The position numbers were made by a program, and so were the translations under genes. The notes below the pieces were generated by a model that did not search any database, was not told where the DNA came from, and saw nothing but the letters and a program-made list of their open reading frames with translations. A stretch of DNA of 64,000 nucleotides. It comes from Rhizopus arrhizus (Eukaryota > Mucoromycota > Mucoromycetes > Mucorales > Rhizopodaceae). Positions 31,629 through 41,821 of this stretch are shown piece after piece. Within the stretch, counting starts at the first letter, position 1, and each line of letters starts with the position of its first letter. The DNA is taken from assembly GCA_024220505.1 (NCBI GenBank), contig JAKZZE010000035.1, positions 186,001 to 250,000 on the forward strand, in the 5' to 3' direction.

Positions 31629-32115
31629 GAATGAATCTAATTGTGATATTTTTATATAAAAAGAAGAAGATTATATTTTATTTGATAAAGGTTTAAATTA
31701 TTATCTTTTATCAATTTTAATATACTTCTTTTAGTTGTGATTATTCAATGTCCGTTATGATCAGACGCTGTTCTACAACAATCCATACATGAGCTTTTAG
31801 CCCTGTCCAATGTCCTACTTTTATGCCCTGGTCAACACAGTCCGTTATGTATGAATATTTTTACCGAAGACGTTATTTCTGAACTGAACAAGAAACTATT
31901 ATCGGAAATCATGGATTTCGACTTGGATATGGCTGATGATGCGCGTATGAAGCTAGCTCGTATAATCAACAATGTAGAGTCAAATATGCAATCAAAAGAT
32001 GATGCCGAATTGGATCTCTTGGTGCTTGGGAAGAGCTTGAACTCCCTTGAACGATCTTTGGTGCGGGGCATCATGACTGGGTAAGCATGGAAAATATGAT
32101 GATGATGGTACCGAT
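31629..32115 (+). pseudogene. Possible exon fragment of a gene interrupted by Gypsy family 2
   Basis: 31851-32081 encodes MNIFTEDVISELNKKLLSEI and on to SLERSLVRGIMTG, acidic and helical, ending at a GTAAGC donor. The Gypsy element then inserts about 34 bp into the putative intron. I do not recognise the family, and no matching 3' exon is clear beyond 37,985. It could be a small gene or part of another mobile element. Confidence 0.4.
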
Positions 32116-32511
32116 TGTGGTATTTACACATATAATAAAGTAATACTGTAAATTACTACGAACAATGATCATCCAAATTAGGAATATCGGACATTGTATT
32201 ATGCCACGTCAAATAAAATCATATCCCGATCCACTCCAGAATATTCTAACAAGTTCCTGAATCAGGATTAATAATTACTTCTTGATAAAAGATGTTAAAC
32301 AATACCAATCATATAATTAACGCATCGTCTAATATCGATTAATAATCAATAATCATATACTGTGAATACTATTATTTAGCCGTGGATAGAAAAGTATAAA
32401 TACCCTCATATTTTTAACTTGAATAAAGGACAATCTACTTTGAGTCTCACTTAATTTTACATTTGTTGATTGACTTAGTACTTTTTTATATTATAAACCC
32501 TAAATATCACA
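32116..32511 (+). repeat. 5' LTR of Gypsy family 2
   Basis: 396 bp, TG..CA. It contains a TATAAATA box-like motif followed by an AATAAAG signal, consistent with promoter and polyadenylation roles. Confidence 0.95.
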
Positions 32512-32553
32512 TTTTTTTAAGTGAATACACTACGCTATTGTTCTAAAATCAAG

Positions 32554-35500
32554 ATGTCTGCTACTGGTAACTCTACTCCTGCTACTCCCAATGCTTCTGC
32601 TCCCATTGACTACGCCATGGAATTGATCAACTCTCCTGAGCAAGCTGCTGATGCCGTCTTAAAGGAAACCGAAGACTACACTAGCTCTTTAAATGAGTTG
32701 TCTATAAATGAAGATAACCGAGCTAATTCCTCTTCTTCTGAAGACAACTTATTGGAAATGAAAAATGCTAAAAGAATGGCATATGACCTTCTTGAACGAG
32801 TTCGAGTGGAACTCACTCGTATGTATGCAAATCCTCAGGCTTCTATGGAGGAAATTAACAAAGGAAGAGAGGTAGTTCAACAGGCTAAATACCGATATAA
32901 CGGTATAGTTGAACTATACAATGAATGCAAGAAAAATAGGATGCATAAGCCTATATTATCTCACGCTGGGAACTCTAGATCTACTTTCAATAAGGAACAT
33001 GCGTCACAGGACGAGTGGTCAAGTTTCAACAACAGCAAGATCAGCCGCTCTGAGCTTCCCATCCTTCATCTTTCGGTGGACAAGAAGGATTCTGACCCTG
33101 CTGACTGGAAATATTTCAACACGGTAGAAATATTTTTCAAGACATTCGAGCGCATTTTCAGGATCAATCAAGTCAATATCTTGGTCCATTGGCGTGACTA
33201 CATGGCTTTATCAATTGGTGAAGCCAATTTAGATTGGTACCAAGAGACAATCGAATCACACAGCCCTTCGTACTCTTGGGAAGAAGCCAAGGACATAATA
33301 CGCAAGCACTTTGAAAACCCTGCTAAGGCAATTGAAATGTTTGGACGCCTACTTTCATCCAAGCAAAGAAACAATGAAACGGTGTCTGACTTCACTGCTC
33401 GCTTCAACCGCCTTGCTCAAACTGCCCAATGTACGGATTCAAACATGCTTGCACGTATATACATCAACTCTCTTCATGATGATTTAAACCTTCATATAAG
33501 AACGGTACTGTCATCCAACTATGGTGCTACTTTCCTGCAAGATATAAATTCAATTCGGGAAGTGGAAAAACTTGCTTCTGGCTTGGAAGTACACAAGCAT
33601 CAACCTCATTCTGCTTCCGCCCCATACAAGAGCTCCAAAAATGAACGCCATGGTTTCAAGGCAGCAAAAAGAGGTCATTCTGAGTCCTCAAATGGTGACT
33701 TTATAAAGAAACAAAAGAGTTCTAATGGTCACTTCACCTCTTCAAGCTCTTCTGACTCCTCCAATCCCAAAAAGTGTCTATATTGTAAAGATACATGGTT
33801 CAAGGGACATAAGTGCATGGAATTCTTTGCTCAAAAGAATAAAAGCACAATAAGAAAGATAGAAAAACGAAAACAAGAAGTTAAAAAATTTGATCACCCC
33901 TCTACTAAGGCATGGAATGATTTTTCCAAGAGACAATCAAATAACAAGAAATCTAGTACTGATGATGAACTAGAGGATAAAATGCAACTTGGTAAGTGCA
34001 TAAGAGCAATAAAACAAGAAAAAAATGACTTGTTGACTCACAATTCCTTTTCTTTATATACTCCTATTATCATCCAGACGAATAGAGCACTTGGTTTGAT
34101 TGACACTGGTGCAGAAATATCAGTTATAAATAGAAAATTTATTGAAATAAATAAAGTTAAATTCTATCATAAAACTGGTCTTATTAATTTAGCTGGAAAA
34201 GACAATGTTGTAAAAAGAATTGGTATTACTGAACCACTTGAATTAAAGTATAATGGAAAAACATTCCATCATTCATTTGAGATTATGGATTTTAACGAAG
34301 ATGACAAAAGTGATGTCATTCTTGGACTTGATATCTTAAGTCATTTGGGTATTGCTCTCACTGGAGTCGCTCATAATTGGGATGATAATGAAGTCATCTT
34401 TGATGATTCAATTGATGACACTATTAAACCCAACAACTCTCCTGCTGGCACTGAGGATGAACGAACCCAGTTCATAGAAAAAATTCAGCCTTTACTTACT
34501 GAAAATATGAACATACCCAAAGATGCATTCTGCACAGTACCTGAATCCATAATCCACTTACCCACGGAAAAAGGAAAAATTGTAAATCATAAGCAATATC
34601 CCATAGCGTATAAATTGAAACCTGTCTTGGATGAAGCCATCAATAAATGGTTGGACAATGGTACCATCACAAAAGCTCCTGTAAATACAGCCTGGAATTC
34701 TCCATTAACTTTAGCTGATAAAAAGGATGCAAATGGAAATAAAACTGGAAAAAGACCATGCTTAGATCCTCGACATATAAATGCTCTATTACCAGATGAT
34801 AAATTTCCTATACCTCTCATAACGGATATTTTTCATGAATTATCTGGATCCTCAATCTTCACTACTTTGGATTTAACTGCTGCGTTTCATCGTTTTAAAA
34901 TTCATGATGAAGACCAACCTAAAACCGCATTTACATATAACGGTCAGCAGTATATGTTTGTCGGTGCTCCTTTTGGGATAAAATTCCTATCAAACGTATT
35001 CCAAAGAGTGATGACGCAGATATTTAAAGACATGCCCTTTGTACGAACTTTCATTGACGATATAGTTATAATGTCGAAAAATATGGAAGAGCATGCTGTA
35101 CATGTAAAAGCTGCCATAGAAGCGCTTACCAGGGTGAATCTCGTTCTCAACGTTGATAAATGTCATTTTGCACAAAACTGTGTTTATTTACTCGGTTTTT
35201 GTATTTCTGCTAAAGGATCTTCGTTAGATACTCGTAAGCTAACAAATATTGAGGAATGGCCTAAACCTACATGTGGCACTGATGTTCAGCGATTCCTAGG
35301 TGTTGTAAACTATTTTCGCGAACACATTCCTAAAGCAGCCATGTTAACTGCTCCTTTAGATCATCTTCGTAACAGCAAAATAATAACTGAAAAGGATTGG
35401 ACACCATTGCATCAAACTCATTTTGAGGCAATAAAGAAAGTTTTACTTTCTAATGTGGTATTAAGTCAACCTGATCTCCAACAGCCATTCTTTGTTGCAA

Positions 35501-37557
35501 CTGATGCTTCAAATTACGGTATTGGTGCTGTGCTATATCAAGAACAAGTGGAGTTGACATCTAATGTTGATTCTACAGATGTAGCTAAAAACGATAATGT
35601 TTTAAAGAACAAAGGAAAGAAAAAGACCACGATAAAATATATTGGTTTCATGGCACGTTCTCTTTCCAAGTCCGAGAGAAATTATAGTACCACGAAGAGA
35701 GAACTTTTAGCAATCGTATTTGCACTCAAAAAGTTTCATAAATTTTTATGGGGTAATCCTTTTACACTTTATACGGATCATAAAGCTCTCACTTATCTTC
35801 ATACACAAAAATATGCAAATACCATGATGATGAATTGGTTTGATACCATTCTCGATTACCAATTTAAGGTAATTCATCTTCCTGGTATGGATAACATATT
35901 ACCTGACCATTTATCTCGCCTTTTCCCTACGGATCAAATGCTGAGGGGGAGTGAACAGGATACTAGAGCTAAAAATGGCATTATACATACAGCAATAAGA
36001 GCTATAAGATCAAATAATCATAAAAAATTCACAGTAAAAAAACCTGCACAACATAAGCAGTGTGACTATATGTCTCCTCCTGAAAATGAAAGGAAGTAAC
36101 TGATGTTAAGGGCTCACCTAATGGGTCACTTTGGTGCTGAAAATATAGTAAAAGTATTACATAATGACGGATTGCACTGAAAAAACATGATAGTCGACGC
36201 AGTCGAACTTGTTAAATCATGTGTTGCTTGTCAAAAGCATAATATAACCAGAAAAGGGTATCATCCTCTAAGACCAGTATACTCATATCTACCTGGTGAT
36301 CACTGGTCAATGGATTTAGCTGAATTACCCACAACTCCGAATGACAATAAATACTTATTAGTGCTATTAGACATATGCACACGATTCTGTATTCTAAGGT
36401 GTTTACCAAATAAGAAAGCCAAAACTATTGCTGGAACTCTTGTTCAAGTTTTTAGTGACTTTGGTTACCCACGTATTTTACAATCAGACAACGGAACCGA
36501 ATTTAAAAATGTCACAATGAAACTGTTAACTGAAAGTACAGGCATAGATCACAGACTTATCTCACCTTATCATCCGCAAGCAAATGGCAGTGCGGAAAGA
36601 TGGGTTAAGACTGCTAAGATTGCTATTGCTAAATCAGTACAAGGAACAGGACAAGACTGGGACTTTTATGTACCTAGTGTACAGTTATTTATAAATAACA
36701 AAGTATCTAAAAGACTCAACACTCCACCTTTTTCTTTGATGTTTGCGAGAAAAATGAACGGATTCGAAGATTACCGAAAAAAGGATCCAAAGAAAGCCGT
36801 ACCGCTCTCATACGAAGAATTGTTGGAAAGAATTGATCATATGAATCAAGTAGTCTTCCCAGCCATTAAAGATAAAACTGACAAGTATGTTGAAAACATG
36901 AAAAAGCAGTTTGAAAAGCATAACACAATAGTTGATGACTTCAAAGAAGGAAGTCATGTCATGGCTAAAGTTCCTACTATGACTGGTTCATTAAATCCTG
37001 TATATGATGGCCCATACACAGTGATTCGTAAAACCAGAGGTGGATCCTACGTGCTCCAGGACGAAATGGGATTACTAATGTCTCGAGACTATACTCCTTC
37101 CGAATTAAAACCAATTGATCTGCATAATATAAATGAGGACAATGAAGAGGTTTATGAAATCGAAGGAATCGTAGATCACAGAGGCAGCGGTAATAACAGA
37201 GAGTTCAAAGTACGTTGGAAAGGGTATAGTAAGGATGAAGATTCATGGCTTACGCCTGATAAAATCACTCATACCTCTACCATTGAGAACTATATGAAAA
37301 GAATGGGATTACATCCACAAAATAAATTCAAGAGAGGTCTCATAAAAAATAAGCCTTTAATACATAAACACAATAATGAAAAGGGAATTTTACATAAAGC
37401 TACAGAATCACTTAAATCACTCTATGATAAAGACACCAAAGTTAATCAGGATAATAAATATAAATTATCTAAAGACATAGACAAGACCCATAATAAAACT
37501 AAAAGAAAAGCCACAGATATTAACGACTTAAGACGAAGCAAAAGAAATCGTACATAA
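32554..37557 (+). pseudogene. Gag-Pol polyprotein of Gypsy family 2, two nonsense codons
   Basis: Start chosen at ATG 32554 (AAGATGTCTGCT). Order: gag, zinc knuckle CLYCKDTWFKGHKC (about residue 408), protease IDTGAE (about 516), reverse transcriptase FIDD (about 832), RNase H VATDASNYGIG, TAA after PPENERK (36097-36099), AHLMGHFG integrase zinc region, TGA after NDGLH (about 36178-36180, where Trp is expected), integrase core with D in SMDLAEL, D in QSDNGTEF and E in SAERW, and a chromodomain KVRWKGYSKDEDSWLTP. Both stops fit single C-to-T changes on one strand or the other. Everything else is open. Confidence 0.92.
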
Positions 37558-37589
37558 ATAAACGATTGTCCCAATCTGGCAGGGAGGGA

Positions 37590-37985
37590 TGTGGTATTTA
37601 CACATATAATAAAGTAATACTGTAAATTACTACGAACAATGATCATCCAAATTAGGAATATCGGACATTGTATTATGCCACGTCAAATAAAATCATATCC
37701 CGATCCACTCCAGAATATTCTAACAAGTTCCTGAATCAGGATTAATAATTACTTCTTGATAAAAGATGTTAAACAATACCAATCATATAATTAACGCATC
37801 GTCTAATATCGATTAATAATCAATAATCATATACTGTGAATACTATTATTTAGCCGTGGATAGAAAAGTATAAATACCCTCATATTTTTAACTTGAATAA
37901 AGGACAATCTACTTTGAGTCTCACTTAATTTTACATTTGTTGATTGACTTAGTACTTTTTTATATTATAAACCCTAAATATCACA
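37590..37985 (+). repeat. 3' LTR of Gypsy family 2
   Basis: 396 bp, reads the same as the 5' LTR. Followed by the CCGAT duplication. Confidence 0.95.
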
Positions 37986-37990
37986 CCGAT

Positions 37991-38390
37991 GAAAAATGCT
38001 CAGTGTACTTTACTGTCATGTTTTGACATGTCAATAAGATACAGTCTTATCATTCTGGACTAAATCTTTACAAATGTGTTTGAATAAGAATAGATCCTGA
38101 TAATTATCACTGCCCTAACCAGCCAAGTTTCACTTTCATCTCAACAGTTGATTATTAACATCAGTCTATAAAATTTTTCTTATACATGTCAAATCATATC
38201 GGTCGTAACTATTTTTTGCCATCTAATCTCAGGTCTTGCTCAACTAATATAAATAGCCTTGAAATCTTTCTTTAATAAAAGTATTCGACTTTAGAACTAT
38301 TGTTTGGTCTCGTTAATTGTTCTTTGTCCTATTTTTTATACTTAAAACACTTCATTTACTTTTGTTGCGAACTAAATATCCTTCTAATAG
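37991..38390. other. AT-rich unassigned DNA, LTR-like
   Basis: Contains ATATAAATAGCC followed about 30 bp later by AATAAAAG, as in LTR promoters, but no second copy exists in the window and no clear ends are seen. It could be an old solo LTR. No coding potential. Confidence 0.35.
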
Positions 38391-39054
38391 TGTTTAGGAA
38401 AGGGGAGTTTTAGGTAAATATAGTATAGAAATCAAAGATAAAGAAATACTGTTAGAACTTGGTATCTCTTTATTAAGTTAAGATAACTATTATTAGATTA
38501 AAAAAATAAATGCTACATGTAAAAAGTGAGAGTATTTATAGACATGATACGCATAAAGAATTAGGACAGATTTATAATCAATTTGACAGAATAGATAGTT
38601 ACTATTTCTAATTATTAGTTTAGCCTGTTCCTAGCTTGTATTGTCAATTATGCTATTGGGATGGTTTCAGATAACTCTGGATAAAGGACTATTTAAGGAG
38701 ACGGTACGGATGAATATAAAGACCTTTAGTTCCGTGATTGGATATCATTGCTAACAATAATATCTCAGTCAGGATAAATGTTTTCATGACTAATGATGAT
38801 CCGATAAGTAATCGTCATTCCCTATTCAACATGTTCATATTATCAATAAACTATATTAGAACCATGTCATCCTATTTGACTATGTGAAGTTAATATGATT
38901 AAAGCTTAATATAAAAATCTAATCAAAGTATTTTATTGATCTGTGTTGGGAATAATGTTATAAATGATTCCAAGTTATGCCAGCATACTATTTAGGATCA
39001 TATCTGATTCCTTTTACTAAAATAAAGTGACTATAATCTTATGCATCCTTAACA
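38391..39054. mobile_element. Second solo LTR of the third family
   Basis: 664 bp, near-identical to 29036-29698 with scattered changes. Flanks AATAG and ATATT do not match, so no target duplication is visible. Confidence 0.85.
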
Positions 39055-39994
39055 ATATTCAACTTACAAAGTCAGAATGGTAAATGCTTTACAAAGGTTT
39101 ATTGCAGTCTTTTATTATTCGGTCATAATTCATTATAATCCTTTAACTCAATACAAGTTGTTTTAATATAGGTCCTGATGCAATGACACATAAGTGAATA
39201 AGTAAAAAACGTCCAGTTGCATGACTAGGAAAAGGCCTTTATACTACATTTTATTCATCCTCGTTCTATAGCTACAATGCAATCAAAGTGTCTTGAAAGA
39301 ATTTAACTGAATCTTTATGAAAAGGATATAAATACTAGATGCAACGATGTTAAAAAGATAACTTTTCAATCTCGTTGAATCTTATATCTTTATTTTTACG
39401 AAATAACACAAACTAAATAAAGAATTTTCAACAACTGCTGCCATTGCCTCTGGCTCATTACTCTTAAGTTGTAAAAAAAAAAAAAAAAATTTACACTCCT
39501 CCAGAATTACCCCACATTATCGTGATTTGCACTTTTCAGCTTGTACGTTTTTTATATCTTGACTGTTCATGACTGACTTGTGTTTTTTTTTTGACATGGT
39601 ATCAAGGATAGGTCTCTACTCAATAAAAATACAAAATCTCTTCTCTCAGCCATCCTTGTGAAGTGTTTGATATACAAATGTGGTGCGGCTCGAAAGAAGG
39701 CGACCCGGAAGATAGGATAGAAGCCTTTGGAATGTCTGTGTCCACGTGACTTATATCTGACATGTGAATTTTGCAGCATGAAAAAGGCTTTATTGTATCT
39801 GCTTGAATACAAGGCATCTATCAATGAGGTGTAAAAGAGGAAATGAAGCAAAGAGTGAATAAAGAACGGGGGGTGTAGTTCACTCGATAGTTCGGTAGGC
39901 CTATTTCCGTTGATTTCTTGGCATTTCATTCATTTATTCCAATTTTAGATAATTTGAACCCTTTTTTTTTTTTTCGTCTCGTAAAAAAAAAAAA
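39055..39994. other. Border region between TE-rich and gene-rich DNA
   Basis: 39055-39430 has GGATATAAATACTAG and a nearby AATAAAG, again LTR-like but single-copy here. 39430-39990 contains long A and T tracts and the probable promoter of NUS1. No reading frame here shows family motifs. Confidence 0.45.
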
Positions 39995-41005
39995 ATGTCG
40001 ACGACAATTTCAACATGTGTTCAACATCATACCTCATACCCTCGTTTACAGCTCAAGACAGATACCGTCATACCAACAATAACCATTTTTGATTTATTTT
40101 GTAGTCTTGTTCTTCATACTCTGCATTTTATTTATATTCTATATTCATTGGTAGCTCGTTTCTTTTGTTATTGGGATTACCAGAGCATAAATAACATCAA
40201 GGAACGAATCGAATGGGATCAAAGTCGATTAACAAAGATACCAAAGCATCTAAGTATTCATGTTTCGAGTGAATTAACAAGAGATGGCGTTGATTGGCAA
40301 GCGATTGTAAATAATCTATGTTTGATTTCTTGCTGGGCTTATGGATTTGGTATTAAAGAAATCTCTGTATTTGATGCATCTGGCAAGTTCAACAGAATAA
40401 AAAACTCTTTTTTAACTTGGCAAATATAGGCGTGATGAAGACCATGTCGGTTGATTTACATAAACAACATGCAAAAATGTTGAAAGAATGGATTTCAAGT
40501 TGTACAGAGAAAACAGAAGTAGAGCCTTGTAAATGAAACGAAAAAAAAGTGTGAGAATAGAGATGCTTATGTTACTTAAAGTAGATGCCAAATTTTCAAT
40601 TCTATCCAGTGAAAATGGTAAACCCTATGTAGCTTCAGTATTACGTAGAATGATCAAGCAAGGTGTGGATGAAATAGATGCGAAATTAGTGAATCAATAT
40701 GTGCATGGTATATAATAGAGAGAGAATAAGTAATAGAGAGACTGACGGGTATAAAAGAAGATACTATTTCTGATCCAGATTTAATGATTGTATTTGGTGG
40801 ACTTCCTCATAATTATGTTTCTATAGAAGGATATTCACCTTGGCATATTAAATCCACAGAATTCATGTAAAAAAAGAAATAAGGCTAATGTACAATAGAT
40901 TAACAGCGTATTAGTAATTGTAGCAATTATCATCAACTCAACTATGTCGCATTCTCTAAATGTTTATATCGATTTTCAAAATTAGAACAGCGTTTTGGAA
41001 GATAA
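39995..41005 (+). CDS. NUS1: NUS1/NgBR-like subunit of cis-prenyltransferase
   Basis: Partner of the catalytic cis-prenyltransferase that makes dehydrodolichyl diphosphate at the ER, needed for N-glycosylation. Exons read as about 39995-40382, 40430-40528, 40582-40688, 40739-40866 and 40924-41005, giving 267 residues. The first intron is GC-AG (GCAAGT donor). Residues about 25-55 form a membrane segment. Motifs: KIPKHLSIHV, CWAYGFGIKEISVFDASG, DPDLMIVFGG, SPWHIKSTEF and the C-terminal RFG near EQRFGR, which matches the RxG motif that completes the active site in this family. The fourth exon start is uncertain (40737 or 40739). Single gene, no operon. Confidence 0.85.
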
Positions 41006-41420
41006 AAAAAAAATAACTTTTTTTTTTCTCTGCCACACAACCATCTCTTTAGAGTACACTGGATTGTTATTTTCAATATTGATAAATAACCCTTGTCATT
41101 TTCTTTTTGCATGTCTTGTTAAAAAAAAACAATTGTCATTCTTTACATGAAAATAAAGTCAAGCAAGGATGTACAACTCATGAATTGAATTTCAGAAACA
41201 ATAGCAAAAATAAGGGGGTTGGTGAATGAACATTTTTTTTTTTTCAAAAAAAAAAAAAAAAAAAAAGCTAGAAAACAATTCAAGTTCCGAAACGCGCTTT
41301 TTTTTACGCGGATTTTTTCATGCTTTGTTTTAATTGCAAAAAAAAAAAATAAAAAAAAAAAAGAAATAGAATAAAAACAAAAGGATCCACTTGTTTTCTA
41401 TTCCCCCTTTTTTCTTTTCA
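41006..41420. other. NUS1 3' region and intergenic DNA
   Basis: Rich in A and T homopolymers (for example 41229-41265). No gene seen. Confidence 0.6.
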
Positions 41421-41463
41421 GACATGAAAACAAACGAATTTGACAAAGTAAGTGAGGGGATGA

Positions 41464-41760
41464 ATGCAGTATACACATCTGACTCAACCAGACAAACAAC
41501 AGCATCTAGAAACCTTACGAACCCGCTTGGGATTTGCCAAATTCAAATTGAAGAACGGTTGGGAAAACCGTACGCTGGGTGATGTAGAAAGTTTGTGGAA
41601 ACAAAAGCAAAAGGCATCCATCAAGGAGAGGCCGATGCCACGATGGACACAACAAGAGGTGATTGAGAAACGATCGAAAAGGAGAAGAGGTGAAAAAGAT
41701 TGTTTGTCGATTCCAAATTTATTAGTGGAGGATAAGAATCCGATGTCGATGATGGTTTGA
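41464..41760 (+). CDS. Small Whi5/Nrm1-like protein (tentative G1/S transcription repressor)
   Basis: 98 residues. The segment LETLRTRLGFAKFKLKNGWENRTLGDVESLW resembles the short conserved motif by which fungal Whi5/Nrm1 proteins bind the SBF/MBF factor; here the motif is at residues about 15-45. The C-terminal half is basic (RSKRRRGEKD), compatible with nuclear location. An upstream exon MKTNEFDK (41425-41448) would splice in frame only through a 22-bp intron, so I keep the ATG at 41464. Assignment rests on one motif. Confidence 0.5.
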   Translation: MQYTHLTQPDKQQHLETLRTRLGFAKFKLKNGWENRTLGDVESLWKQKQKASIKERPMPRWTQQEVIEKRSKRRRGEKDCLSIPNLLVEDKNPMSMMV

Positions 41761-41821
41761 TTTTGTATACCCTGTTTTTTTTTTGTAAATAATTAAATAA
41801 TGCATCCTATATACAACAGTT

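Larger units (their letters stand above)
32116..37985 (+). mobile_element. Ty3/Gypsy chromovirus, family 2, with CCGAT target duplication
   Basis: 5,870 bp, 396-bp LTRs at 32116-32511 and 37590-37985 that read the same, CCGAT at 32111-32115 and 37986-37990. A polypurine tract (GGCAGGGAGGGA) abuts the 3' LTR. One polyprotein frame is broken by two stop codons, so this copy is probably not autonomous despite its youth. Confidence 0.96.

Noticed and set aside
1..39400. Repeat-induced point mutation (RIP) as the cause of dead elements
   Set aside because: Damage is sparse, several elements are intact, and duplicated elements remain nearly identical. RIP would leave dense transitions.
39567..39929. 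120-residue minus-strand open frame
   Set aside because: No family motif, odd composition, and located in the promoter side of NUS1 and LTR-like DNA.
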